NCBI GenBank assembly: GCA_037974665.1
Contig: CM075773.1
Span: forward strand, 30,948,853 to 31,012,852
Origin: Ehretia macrophylla
Taxonomy: Eukaryota; Streptophyta; Magnoliopsida; Boraginales; Ehretiaceae
DNA length: 64,000 nt
Direction: 5' to 3'
A program made the position numbers and the translations under genes. This document shows positions 24,713 to 36,268 of this stretch, piece by piece. Positions within the stretch are counted from its first letter, which is position 1. Every line of letters starts with the position of its first letter. Under the pieces are notes generated by a model, which saw only the letters and a list, made by a program, of their open reading frames with translations, had not been told where the DNA came from and searched no databases.

Positions 24713-26615
24713 GGCTGAGTTCTTTCACTTCATAGCTCATCTTCATCACACCATAGTTAATCAAGACAAGCAACAAGCAATGAAACTCGCCCAAGCTAGC
24801 TAGGATGCAAGAATCACACATGCAAGCTTTTTGAACAACCATTTCGGCCTTGGTGAGTTTGCTAGCTTCCATTTCTTTTCTTCTTGTTCTAACCACATGC
24901 ATCTACTAAGAACTTGGTCACTAAGCTAGGAAAAATAGAGAGAAATCGGGTGGTGTCTTGGCTAAGCAAGGAAGAAGAAGAAATTTGTGCTTCATCAAGT
25001 TTTGTGCATCTTCTTGTTGATTTGCTAAGGTGAGGGCTAAAACCTTTTGAAAATCCTTCAAAAATCCACATGCATGCTCTTAAATGTATGTCTTTGCTTC
25101 TATACTTGAGTTATTTGTGTGTTCATAAGCTTTTACAACCATGCATGGCAAGATTTTGGCTTGAAGATGATGATAGATTAAATCGGGTTTGGTGACAGCT
25201 CTCTGTCTTGTTGTTGCAAGGTGAGTTTGGCTAGGCAAATGATATTGAAAATTCATGAAAATTGGTAGGTGACTAGTTTTGCCAGTTTTAAACATTTTTT
25301 GCAGAAATATGCCAAAGCTAATTTTGACTCTAATGTCCTCAAAATGGCAAATCATTAAGATGTGTCCAAATCTGGAAGTCTGGAAAAATGAAGCAGGTTT
25401 TGGCAGATGCACTGACCTTGTGGAACGAACTAGTTTTGACTTAGTAAATAATGTCCAAAATACATGAAAGTTGGTGTTATGCTAGAGTTTTCAGTTCTGG
25501 ACATTTTTGTCAGAAATGGACTAAGGCTAAATCTGACCCTAAGGACCTCAAAAACGACAATTATAGAAATGTGTGCAAATCTGGACAGTTTTGTGCAATC
25601 CCACTGTTTTGGCTATAACTATTGATCTCGAACTTCAAATGATGCAAGGTTTCTTTCTGATTTTATTTCACTTCTTAAGCTTTAATTTGACATCTTATTC
25701 ACTGGAATTGGAGATTTTTTGCTTATCTTAATGATTGTGAGAAAACAGCCTATTGCAGTAAGGGTTTCACTTAGTGTTATGCTTAGAAAAATTGTTGTAA
25801 CTTCTCTTGTTGAATTAAATGCTTGGGATTGTGGCTTTGGGATGTTGTGTGGACTGTTTTGAATACTTGGGGATGTTTGAATTAATTGATGTATGGCTTG
25901 AGATTGACTTTGAGTTGACTTGGGGCTTAATCGCACGGGTAAGCACGAGATGGAAACCCTAGTGACTAGGCGAACATGCTAAGTGTTGATCCTTTGAATA
26001 TTGAGTGTAATTATATGTTTAGTAGGCTGCCCGTAGTTTCCTTATAGCCCTAAATGTGATTTGATTCGTTGCATGTTGACAAATAGGCCTTTCTTGCATC
26101 CGAACCACGTAGATTGTTGTTGCATGTTGAATAACCTTATTATTTGATTACGTGGACGTTGAAATGAGTTATATGACCTGATTTACGTGCGTTACATAGC
26201 TGCCCGTTTAATGTTCATATAACTTCATATGCTTTTCAAGTGAAATTACTTGTCTATTCGTGCCTTGCTTATTTACTTGTCAATGTGCAATCTTATGACT
26301 GTCCGGAGGCAACCTACTTTGTTGTCCTCCTAATGTGATATATTAAATGTCATAAATGTGTATTGCATACAAGGTTGCAACCTTTCATTCTGGCGTGGTA
26401 GCGTTCACGTACACCGGGCAGCATCGGGCTTGCCGGTGCAACCGTGACTATCATGGTTCAATTCCCTCTCTCGCTTGGGGGCTGGACTTCCTCAGAGAGT
26501 TGGATCATAGGATTTCGGGGTACATCCGGAGTACACCCACTTGGCGTGATAAGGGGATGATTTGAAGTCGACCGCAACAATTGAGAGCAAAAGCTCACCG
26601 TGTCCTTTTACTATG

Positions 26616-26623
26616 TGTATAAG
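26616..26623 (+). promoter_or_regulatory. Candidate TATA box of family B LTR (copy 1)
   Basis: TGTATAAG is followed by TACTCTCGC. Copy 2 has a run of TA dinucleotides ending TATATAAG at the matching place (58918-58929), and the family A LTR has TATATAAG followed by CTCACTCTC (38195). The shared position, upstream of the acidic frame, supports a core promoter. This is inference from motif and conservation. Confidence 0.45.
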
Positions 26624-26829
26624 TACTCTCGCTTGGTTCCTAGAGGACCTCGGGGAGGAAAGACTGGTAATTGTGTTCCTTTACTTTTGTATTGTTGTTC
26701 TGTACTTAATTGTGTTATATTCATGCTTGCAAAAGGATTTTCATAAGTAGAACCAGAAAATGAGTTTCAAAACCTATCTCTCGTTCTCCCTCGCTGAGTT
26801 CGTAAGGACTCACCCTCTTTTTTGTCACA

Positions 26830-26892
26830 GGTGAAGCAGATTTGGAACAGGTACCCGAAGAAAATGTGCTAGTTGATGAACCTTTGGAATGA
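26830..26892 (+). other. Short acidic reading frame in LTR copy 1
   Basis: After TTTGTCACA, a frame starting GGT-GAA-GCA runs 20 codons to TGA at 26890. It is rich in Glu/Asp (GEADLEQVPEEN at its start). Solo LTR copy 2 has the matching 20-codon frame GEEDQEQVPEDD ending in TGA, while the upstream frame differs between copies. The CAG|GT junction resembles a splice acceptor. I do not claim it is translated; many differences between the copies change the amino acid. Confidence 0.35.
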
Positions 26893-27516
26893 CTATGTGC
26901 ATTGCGTGCTTTTCGTGAACATAGATGTTATTAGGGATGTTGTGTTTGATTGTAGACTGTTTATTTTGTTGATGTAAATGACCCCGTTGTAATTTGGGTC
27001 TAATTTTGGCTTGTACTGATTATAATCGGACGAACTCTTTATTTGGTCGTTTGCTTTCGTTTTCTTAATTAGTAGTTATCGTAGGCATTTAAACCACTAG
27101 ATGAACAATCAACTAAGTCAATTCTATCTAATTCTACTTAGGTGCTCATTTGTAAACTAAAAGATAATAGGTACTTACATGATAGGAAATTGACAAATAA
27201 ACGGGACATAGTTATCATGTTAGGCTTATTAACCAAACGAGACTTTCAAGGTAGACTTGTAGGCATATCAGTTGATGACAAAATAGGAGTCCTTAATGGA
27301 ATTGGATTAATGATTGGAATAATTGAGACGTTTAGAATTTAGGTCAAACTAAAAGGCCTTAAATACAACCGTTATGCCGCCGGTTTTTCGGAAAATTTTG
27401 GAGTTCTAGGCTAACGTTAAGCGTTAAACCTTAATGAACGATTAAGTACGTGAAATGATATGAACGTTTAGATCACACCCTAGTCTAACCTCAATAGGTC
27501 AAGTTGGGGCGTGACA

Positions 27517-27521
27517 GGGAC
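27517..27521. repeat. Target-site duplication GGGAC, right copy
   Basis: This is the second copy of the 5-bp duplication flanking solo LTR copy 1. Satellite continues immediately after it with AACCGAGCAGGC, the expected continuation of the interrupted monomer. Confidence 0.92.
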
Positions 27522-28859
27522 AACCGAGCAGGCTTGGTGCCCCCATCGTAGAGCTATTGGAGTGCTTTCCAACGGTATGCTATGCGCCGCGTAACTCCTT
27601 ACGGATCAAAAGTTATAGGCACTAGAGCGTCGGAGACCTAGTCACAAGCCCCATGCCCTCGATTTGCGTGCCCAGCCTTTACGTGAAGTGAAGTTGTCTT
27701 GCCTAAGGTGTCAAGATATTCGGTAATAGAAATGTGATGGATTAAGTTGTCGTCCTTATCGCTGCTAACGACGTACAATTCGGGACGAAAAAACAGCATA
27801 AAAGCATAAAAGTGTCCCGAAACTATTGAAAAAGTTCAATTTTGGTCTCCGAGAATAGGCGCAGCAAAGCAGACTTGTTGTCCCCATCGTAGAGCTCTCG
27901 GAGAGCTTTCCAACGGTATGTTGTGCGCCGCGTAACTCCGTACGGATCAAAAGTTATAGGCACCGAAGCGACGGATACCTGGTCACAAGTACCACACCCT
28001 CGGTTTGGGGGCCTAGCCTCTACGTGAAGAGAAGTGGTCTTGCCCAAGGTGCCATGTGATTCGGTAATAGAAATGTGATAGATTAGGTTGTCGTCCTTTT
28101 TGCGGCTCACGACGTACCGGCCGGGACGAAAAAACTTCACAAAAAAGGATAAGTGTCCCAAAACTGATGAAAACGTTCGATTTTGGGCTCCAAAAATAGA
28201 GGCGGCCGAGCAAGCTTGGTGCCCCCATCGTAGAGCTTTCGGAGAGCTTTCCAACGATATGCTGTTCGCCACGTAACTCCTTATGGATCAAAAGTTATAG
28301 GCACCAGAGCGACGGATACCTGGTCACAAGCCCCACGCCATCTGTTTGCGGGACCTGCTTCTACGCGAAGTGAAGTTGTGTTGCCCAAGGTACCATGGGA
28401 TTTGGTAATAGAAATGTGATGGATTAGGTTGTCATCTTTTTCGTGGCTCACGACGTACGATCCATGGCAGAAAAACTGCGCAAAAGAAGAAAAGTGTCCC
28501 AAAACATATGAAAATGTTCGATTTTGGGCTCTAAATATAGGCGCAACTAAGCAGGCTAGTTACCCCTATCGTAGAGCTCTCAGAGTGCTTTCCAACGGAA
28601 AGTTGTGTGCCGCGTAACTCCTTACGGATCAAAAGTTATGGGCACCAGAGCGACGGATACTTGGTCACAAGCCCCACGCCCTCGGTTTGAGGGCCCAGCC
28701 TCTACGTGAAATGAAGTTGTCTAGCCCAAGGTGTCGTGTGATTCGGTAATAGAAATGTGATAGGTTAGGTTGTCGTCCTTTTTGCGGCTCACGACGTACG
28801 ATCCGGGAAGAAAAAATAGTGCAAAAGAAGAAAAGTGTCCTGAAACTAATGAAAACATT

Positions 28860-29830
28860 CGATTTTGGGCTCCGAAAATAGGCGCAGCCAAGCAGGTTTG
28901 GTGCCCCTATCGTAGAGCTCTCTGAGAGCTTTCCAACGGTATGTTGTGCGCCACGGTAACTCTTTACAGATCAAAAGTTATGGGCACAGAGCGACGGAGA
29001 CCTGGTCACAAGCCCCACGCCTTTTTTTTGCGGGCCTAGCCTCTACGTTAAGTGAAGTAGTCTTGACCAAGGTCCCGTGTGATTCGGTAATAGAAATGTG
29101 ATGGATTATGTTGTCGTCCTTTTCGCGGCTCACGACGTTCGATCCGGGACGGAAAAACAGCCCAAAAAAAAAGAAAAGTGTCCCAAAACATATGAAAATG
29201 TTCGACTTTGGGCTCTGAAAACAGGCGCAACTGAGCAAGCTAGTTGCCTCCATCGTAGAGCTCTCAGAGTGCTTTCCAACGGAAAGTTGTGCGCCGCGTA
29301 ACTCCTTACAGATCAAAAGTTATGGGCAGCAGAGCGACGAATACCTGGTCACAAGCCCCACGCCCTCGGTTTGAGGGGCTAGCCTCTATGTGAAGTGAAG
29401 TTGTCTTGCCCAAGGTGTCGTGTGATTCGGTAATAGAAATGTGATAGATTAGGTTGTCGTCCTTTTTGCGGCTCACGACGTACAAGCCGGGAAGAAAAAA
29501 TTGCACAAAAGAAGATAAGTGTCCAGAAGCTGATGAAAATGTTCGATTTTGGGCTCTGAAATCAAGCGCAGCCAAGCAGGTTTGGTGCCCCCATCGTAGA
29601 GCTCTTTGAGAGCTTTCCAACGGTATGCTGTGCGCCACGGTAACTCTTTACGGATCAAAAGTTTTGGGCACGGAGCGACGGAGACTTGGTCACAAGTCCC
29701 ACGTCTTTTTTTTGCGGGCCCAGCCTCTACGTTAAGTGAAGTAGTCTTGACCAAGGTCCCGTGTGATTCGGTAATAGAAATGTGATGGATTAGATTGTCG
29801 TCCTTTTAGCGGCCTACGACGTTCGATCCG
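28860..29830. repeat. Recent two-monomer duplication in the satellite
   Basis: Two monomers share uncommon changes: CCACGGTAACTCTTTA (28951 and 29635, 684 bp apart), a T8 run in the GCCTTTTTTTTGCGGG block, GTTAAGTGAAGTAGTC, and CTTGACCAAGGTCCCGTG. Sharing several rare variants at exactly two monomer lengths indicates a dimer-sized duplication younger than the surrounding divergence. Confidence 0.75.
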
Positions 29831-30504
29831 GGACGGAAAAAACAGGCCAAAAGAAGAATAGTGGTCCAAAACTTATGAACATGTTCAATTTTGGGCTCCA
29901 AAGACAGGTGCAACTAAGCAGGCTAGGTGCCCCCATCGTAGAGCTCTCAGAGTGCATTCCAACGGTATGTTGTGCGTTGTATAACCCCTTAAGGATCAAA
30001 AGTTATAGGCACCGAAGCGACAGATACCTAGTCACAAGCCCCACGCTCTCTGTTTGTGGGCTCAGCCTCTACGTGAAGTGAAGTTGGCTTGCCTAAGGTG
30101 TCGTGTGATTCGGTAATAGAAATGTGATGGATTAGGTTGTCGTCCGGTTGGCGGCTCACGACGTACGATCCAGGACTGAAATAGCATAAAAGAAGGAAAG
30201 TGTACCGAAATTGATGAAAACATTCGATTTTGGGCCACAAAAACAGGCCCAGCCAAGCAGACTTGGTGCCCCCGCCGTAGAGCTCTTGGAGAGCTTTCCA
30301 TCGGTATGCTGTGCGTCGCGTAACTCTGTACGGATCAAAAGTTATAGGCACCAAAGTGACGGAGACCTGGTCACAAGCCCTACGCCCTCAGTTTGTGGGC
30401 CTAGCCTTTACATGAGGTGAAGTTGCCTTGCCCAAGGTGTCGTGGGATTCGATAATAGAAATGTGATAGATTAGTTTGTCATCCTTTTCGCGGCTCACAA
30501 CGTA

Positions 30505-30598
30505 CGATCCGTGACGAAAAAATAGCGTAAAAGAAGAAAAGTGACCCAAAACGATCAGGGATGGAAAAATAGCGTAAACGAAGAGAAGTGTCCCGAAA
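30505..30598. repeat. 47-bp tandem duplication inside a monomer
   Basis: The block CGATCCGTGACG...CCCAAAA (30505-30551) is followed at once by CGATCAGGGATGG...CCCGAAA (30552-30598). The two 47-bp copies differ at several bases. The second copy looks like a different monomer type (GGGATGGAAAAATAGCG), so a slightly out-of-register exchange between two different monomers fits better than simple slippage. Confidence 0.8.
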
Positions 30599-31439
30599 TT
30601 GATTAAAATGTTTGATTTTGGGCTCTGAAAATAGGCGCAGCAAGCAGTCTCGGTGCCCCCGTCGTAGAGCTTTCAGAGAGATTCCCAACGGTATGCTGTG
30701 CGCTGCGTAACTCCTTACGAATCAAAAGTTATGGGCACCGGAGCGACGGATACCTGGTTACAAGTACCACGCCCTCGGTTTGCGAGCCCAGCCTCTACGT
30801 GAAATGAAGTTTTCTTGTCCAAGGTGTCGTGGGATTCGATAATTGAAATGTGATGGATTAGGTTGTCGTCCTTTTTTCCGCTCATGACGTACGATCCGGG
30901 ACGAAAAAACATCTCAGAAGAAGGAAAGTGTCCCAAAACTGATGAAAACATTCGATTTTGGGCTCCGAAAACATCTGCAATTGTGCAGGCTGGCTGCCAT
31001 CATTGTAGAGCTCTCGGAAAGCTTACCAATAGTATACTGTGCACTGCGTAACTTATTACGGATCAAAAGTTATGGGCACCGGAGCGACGGATACTTAGTC
31101 ACAAACTCCACGCCCTCAGTTTGCGGGACCAACTTCTACGTGAAGTGAAGTTTTCTTGCCCAAGGTGCCATGGGATTCGGTAATAGAAATGTGATGGATT
31201 AGGTTGTCGTCCTTTTCGCCGCTCACGACGTACGATCCGGGACAAAAAAATAGCGTAAAATTAAGAAAAGTGGACCGAAACTGATGAAAACATTCAATTT
31301 TGGGCTCCAAAATCATGCGCAGCCGTGTAGGCTTGCTGCCCCTGTCATAGATCTCTCAGAGAGCTTTTCAACGGTATGCTGTATGCCGCATAACTCCTTA
31401 CGGATCAAATGTTATGGGCACCGAAGCGTCGGATACCTG

Positions 31440-31455
31440 GTCACAAGCCTCTACG
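31440..31455. repeat. Satellite monomer with about 27-bp deletion
   Basis: TCACAAGCC joins directly to TCTACGTG. The CCACGCC...GGGCCCAGCC block is missing. GCC is present at both ends of the missing block, matching the short-repeat deletions seen elsewhere in the array. Confidence 0.8.
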
Positions 31456-33676
31456 TGATATGAAGTTGTCTTGCCCAAGGTGCCATGGGATTCTAAAATA
31501 GAAATGTGATGGATTAGGTTGTCGTCCTTTTCGCAGCTCACGACGTACGATCCGGGACGAAAAAATAACGCAAAAGAAGAAAAGTGACCTGAAACTGAAG
31601 AGAACGTTCGATTTTGGGCTTCAAAATAGACTTAGCCAAGCAGGCTTGATGCCCTCGTTGTAGAGCTCTTGGAGAGCTTTCCAACGGTATGCTATGCGCT
31701 GCGTAACTCCTTGCGGATCAAAAGTTATGGGCACCGGAACGACAAATACCTGGTCACAAGTCCCACTCCCTCGGTTTGTTGGCCCAGCCTCTACGTGAAG
31801 CAAAGTTGTCTTGCCCAAGGTGCCAAAGGATTCAGTAATAGAAATGTGATGGATTAGGTTGTCATCCTTTTGGCGGCTCACGACGTACGATCCGAGACGA
31901 AAAAACAGTGCAAAAGTAAAAAAGTGTCCTGAAACTGATGGAAACGTTCGATTTTGGGCCCCGACAACAGGCGCAGCCGAGTAGGCTTATTGCTCTTTCG
32001 TAGAGCTCTCAGAGAGCTTTCCAACGGTATGCTGTGCGCTGCGTAACTCCTTACGGATCAAAAGTTATGGGCACCAGAGTGACGGATACTTGGTTACAAG
32101 CCCCACACCCTCGGTCTGCGAGCCCAGCCTCTACGTGAAGTGAAGTTCTCTTGCCCAAGGTGCCGTGGGTTTCGGTAATAGAAACGTGGTGGATTATGTT
32201 GTAGTCTTTTTTGCGGCTCAGGATGTATGATCGAGACAAAAAAAGAGCACAAAAGAAGAAAAATGTCCTAAAACTGATGAAAACTTTAGATTTTGGTCTC
32301 CTAAAATAGGCACAGCCGAGCAAGATTGCTACCTCGTCATAGAGCTCTTGGATAGATTTCCAACGGTATGTTGTGCGCCGCGTAACTCCTTACGGATCAA
32401 AAGTTATGGGCACCGGAGCGACGGATACTTGGTCACAAGCCCCACGCCCTCGGTTAACGGGCCTAGCCTTGACGTGAAGTGAAGTTTTCTTGCCCAAGGT
32501 TCCATCGGATACGGTAATAGAAATGTGATGGATTAGGTTGTCGTCCTTTTCGCAGCTCACGACGTACGATTGGGGACTAAAAAATTGTGCAAAAGAAGAA
32601 AAGTATACCGAAACTGATAAAAATGTTCGATTTTGGGCTCCGAAAATAGGCGCAACCGAGCAAGCTTACTGCCCCCATCGTAGAGCTCTTGGAGAGCTTT
32701 CCAACGGTATGCTATGCGCCGCGTAACACCTTACGGATTAAAAGTTATGGGCACCGAAGCGACAGAGACCTGGTCCTAAGCCCCACGCCCTCGGTTTGCG
32801 GGCCCAGCCCCTATGTTGAGTGAAATTCTCTTGCCCAAGGTGCCATGGGATTCGATTATAGAAATGTGATGGATTTGGTTGTCGTCCATTTCACGGCTCA
32901 CGACGTACGATCCGAGATAGAAAAACTGCGCAAAAGAAGAAAAAAATTCCTCAAATTGATGAAAACGTTGGATTTTGGGCTCCAAAAATAGGTGCATCTG
33001 AGCAGGCTTGCTGCCCCCATCGTAGAGCTCTCGGATAGCTTTCTAACGGTATGCTGTGTGACGCGTAACTCCTTACGAAGCAAAAGTTATGCACACCAGA
33101 ACGACAGATACCTTGTCACAAGCCCCACTCCCTCGGTTTGGGGTCCCAACCTCTACGTGAAGTGAAGTTCTCTTGCCCAAGGTACCATGGGATTCAGTTA
33201 TAGAAATGTGATGGATTAGGTTGTCGTCCTTTTCGCGGTTTATGGTGTACGATCCGAGATGAAAAAATAGCGTAAAAGAAGAAAAGTGTCCCGAAACTGA
33301 TCAAAAAGTTGAATCTTGGGCTCCGAAAATAGGCACAACCGATTAGAATTGTTGCCCCCGTCGTAGAGCTCTCGTATAGCTGTCCAATGGTATGCTGTGC
33401 GCCGCGTAACGCCTTATAGATCAAAAGTTATGGGCACCGGAGCGACAAATACCTTGTCACAAGCCCCACGCCCTCAGTTTGCGTGCCCAGCCTCCACGTT
33501 AAGTGAATTTTTCTTGCCCAAGGTGCCATGGGATTCGGTAATAGAAATGTGATGGATTAGGTTGTCATTCTTTTCGCGACTCACGACGTACGATTCGAGA
33601 TGAAAAAATAGAGCAAAAGAAGACAAGTATCCCGAAACTAATGAAAATGTTGGATTTTGGGCTCTGAAAACTGTCG

Positions 33677-33695
33677 TAGAGCAAAAGAAGACAAG
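33677..33695. repeat. 19-bp copied patch in a satellite monomer
   Basis: TAGAGCAAAAGAAGACAAG at 33677-33695 is an exact copy of 33609-33627, 68 bp upstream in the same monomer. It stands where AATAGGCGCAGCCGAGCAGG is expected. Both copies share the uncommon GAAGACAAG. Local template switching during replication or repair would produce this. Confidence 0.8.
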
Positions 33696-36263
33696 CATGC
33701 ATATTGCCCTCATCGTAGAGCTATCGGAGAGCTTTCCAACGGTATACTGTACGTCGTGTAACTCTTTACAAATCAAAAGTTATGGGCGCCGGAGAGACGA
33801 ATACCTGGCCACAAGCACCATGCCCTCGGTTTGTGGGCCTAGCCTCTACGTGAAGTGAAGTTCTCTTGCCCTAGGTGCCATGGTATTCGGTAATAGAAAC
33901 GTTGTAGATTAGGTCGTCATCTTTATTACGGCTCACGACGTATGATTCGGGACGGAAAAAGAGCGCAAAAGAAGAAAAATATCCCAAAACTTATGAAAAC
34001 ATTGGATTTTCGACTAAGAAAATAGGCGCATCCAAGCTTGCTTACTGCCCCCATCGTAGAGCTCTCAGATAGCTTTCCAACGGTATGCTGTGCGTCACGT
34101 AACTCCTTACGGATCAAAAGTTATGGGCACCGAAGCGACGGATACCTGGTCACAAGCCCTACGCCCTCGGATTGCGGGCCTAGCCTCTTGGTGAAGTGAA
34201 GTTCTCTTGCCCAAGGTGCAGTGGGATTCGGTAATAGAAATGTAACGGATTAGGTTGTTGTCCTTTTCGCAACTCACGACGTACGATTCGGCACCGAAAA
34301 ATAGCGCAAAAGAAGAAAAGTATCCCAAAATTCATGAAAACATTCGATTTTGGGCTCCGAAAATAGGTGCAGCTGAGCAGGATTGCTTTCCACTTCGTAG
34401 AGCTCCCAGAGAGCTTTCCAACAGTATGTTGTGCGCCGCGTAACTCCTTATGGATCAAAAGTTATGGGCACCGGAGCGACGGATACCTGGTTATAATCTC
34501 CACGCCCTCGGTTTACGGGCCCAGCCTCTACGTTAAGTGAAGTTGTCTTGGCCAAGGTGCCGTGGGATTCGGTAATAGAAATGTGATGGATTAGGTTGTC
34601 GTCCTTTTCAAAGCTCATGACGTAAGATCCGAGATGAAAAAATAGCGCAAAAGAAGAAATGTATCCCGAAACTGATGAAAACGTTAGATTTTGGTCTCTA
34701 AAAATATACACAGCCGAGCAGGCTTGCTGCCCCCATCGTAGAGCTCTCGGATAACTTTCCAACGGTATGCTGTCCGCCGCGTAACTCCTTACGGATCAAA
34801 AGTTATGGGCACGGGAGCGACGGATACCTTGTCAAGAGCCCCACGCCCTCGGTTTGTGGGCCCAACCTCTACGTAAAGTGAAGTTCTCTTGCCCAAGGAA
34901 CCATGGGATTCGGCAATAGAAATGTGATAGATTAGGTTGTCATCTTTTTCGTGGCTCACGAAGTACGATTCGGGATGAAAAAACAAGGCAAAAGAAGAAT
35001 AGTATCCCGAAACTGATAAAAATGTTGGATTTTGGGCTCTGAAAATAGGCACAACCGAGTAGTCTTATTGCTCTTGTCGTAGAGATCTGGGAGAGCTTTC
35101 CAACGGTATGATGTGCGCCGCGAAACTCCTTACGGATCAAAAGTTATGGGCGTTGGAGCCCCAGATACCTGGTCACAAGCCCCACACCCTCGGTTTGCGG
35201 GCCCAGCCTCTTCGTGAAGTGAAGTTCTCTTGCCCAAGGTGCCATGGGATTCAATAATAGAAATGTGGTGGATTAGGTTGTTGTCTTTTTTGTAGCTCAC
35301 GACGTACGATTCGGGATCGAAAAAGAGCACAAAAGAAGAAAAGTGTCCAGAAATTGATGGAAATGTTGAATTTTGGGCTCTAACAATAGGTGCAGCCGAG
35401 CAAGCTTGATGCCCCCGTCGTAGAGCTCTCGGATTGCTTTCCAATGGTATGCTATGCGCCGCATAACTCCTTACAGATCAAAAGTTATGGGCAATAAAGC
35501 GACGGATATCTGGTCACAAGCTCCACACCCTCGGTTTGTGGGCCCAGCCTCTACGTGAAGTGAAGTTCCCTTGTCCAAGGTGCCGTGGGATTCAGTAATA
35601 GAAATGTGATTGATTAGGATGTTGTCCTTTTCGCAGCTCACGAAGTACGATCCGGGACCGAAAAACAGCGCAAAAGAAGAAAAGTGACCCAAAATTGATG
35701 AAAATGTTGGATTTTGGGCTCCGAAAACAGGCACTACCAAGAAGGCTTACTGCCCGAATCGTAGAGCTCTCGGAGAGCTTTCCAACGGTATGCTGTGTGC
35801 CGCATAACTCCTTGCGGATCAAAAGTTATGGGTACCAAAGTGACAGATAACTGGTCAAAAGCCCTCACGCCCTCGGTTTGGGGGCCCAGCCTCTACATCA
35901 AGTGAAGTTCTCTTGCCCAAGGTTCCGTGTTATTCGGTAATAGAAATGTGATGGATTAGGTTGTCGTCCTTTTTGCGGCTCACAACGCACGATCCGAGAT
36001 GGAAAAACATCAAAAAAGAAAAAAAGTGTCCCGAAACTGATGAAAACGTTGAATTTTGGACTCCGAAAATAGGAGTAGTCGAGCAAGCTTGCTGCCCCTG
36101 TCGTAGATCTGTTGGATAGCTTTCCAATGGTATACTGTGCGCTGCATAACTCCTTACGGATCAAAAGTTGTGGGAACCGGAGTGATGCATACCTTGTCAC
36201 AAACGTCACGCCCTCGATTAGTGGGCCCAGCCTCTACGTGAAGTGAAGTTCTCTTGCCCAAGG

Positions 36264-36268
36264 TGCCG
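36264..36268. repeat. Target-site duplication TGCCG, left copy
   Basis: TGCCG precedes the 5' LTR terminus TGTGAAACCCC and is repeated at 44023-44027 after the 3' LTR. Joining the flanks through one copy gives AAGGTGCCGTGGGATTC, a normal satellite sequence. Confidence 0.95.

Larger units (their letters stand above)
23856..27516 (+). mobile_element. Solo LTR, family B, copy 1 (3661 bp)
   Basis: The element begins TGTGAGGCCCGACC and ends GGGGCGTGACA, giving canonical TG...CA ends with an imperfect terminal inverted repeat. It is bounded by the 5-bp direct repeat GGGAC, and satellite resumes in register on the right. There is no second LTR, primer site or internal domain, so this is a solo LTR left by LTR-LTR recombination. 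In order it holds an ACGTG-rich degenerate repeat (23868-24300), an A/C-rich stretch, a pyrimidine tract (about 24637-24712), an AT-rich middle, GGGCAGCATCGGGCT (26416), a TATAAG box (about 26618) and a short acidic frame (26830-26892). The longest open frames are about 110 codons, none recognisable. Termini and length suggest a Ty3/gypsy element, perhaps Tekay/Del-like; with no pol in view that lineage is inference. Confidence 0.9.
27522..36263. repeat. 341-bp satellite array, segment 2 (subfamily transition)
   Basis: This is the same satellite, orientation and period. It begins mid-monomer in register with the sequence interrupted at 23855. Left-type signatures (AAGTTGTCTTGCC, TTCGATTTTGG, CTTGGTGCC) dominate to about 30.7 kb. 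Right-type signatures (AAGTTCTCTTGCC or AAGTTTTCTTGCC, GTTGGATTTTGG, CTTGCTGCC, GGATAGCTTTCC) appear piecemeal from about 30.8 kb and are common after 33 kb. The change is therefore a mosaic zone and not a sharp break. No genes seen. Confidence 0.96.

Noticed and set aside
24552..24803. Open frame of 83 codons in solo LTR copy 1, with a similar 88-codon frame in copy 2
   Set aside because: It lies within the LTR over the pyrimidine tract and encodes low-complexity Ser/His/Phe-rich sequence. The similarity simply reflects that the two LTRs are copies.
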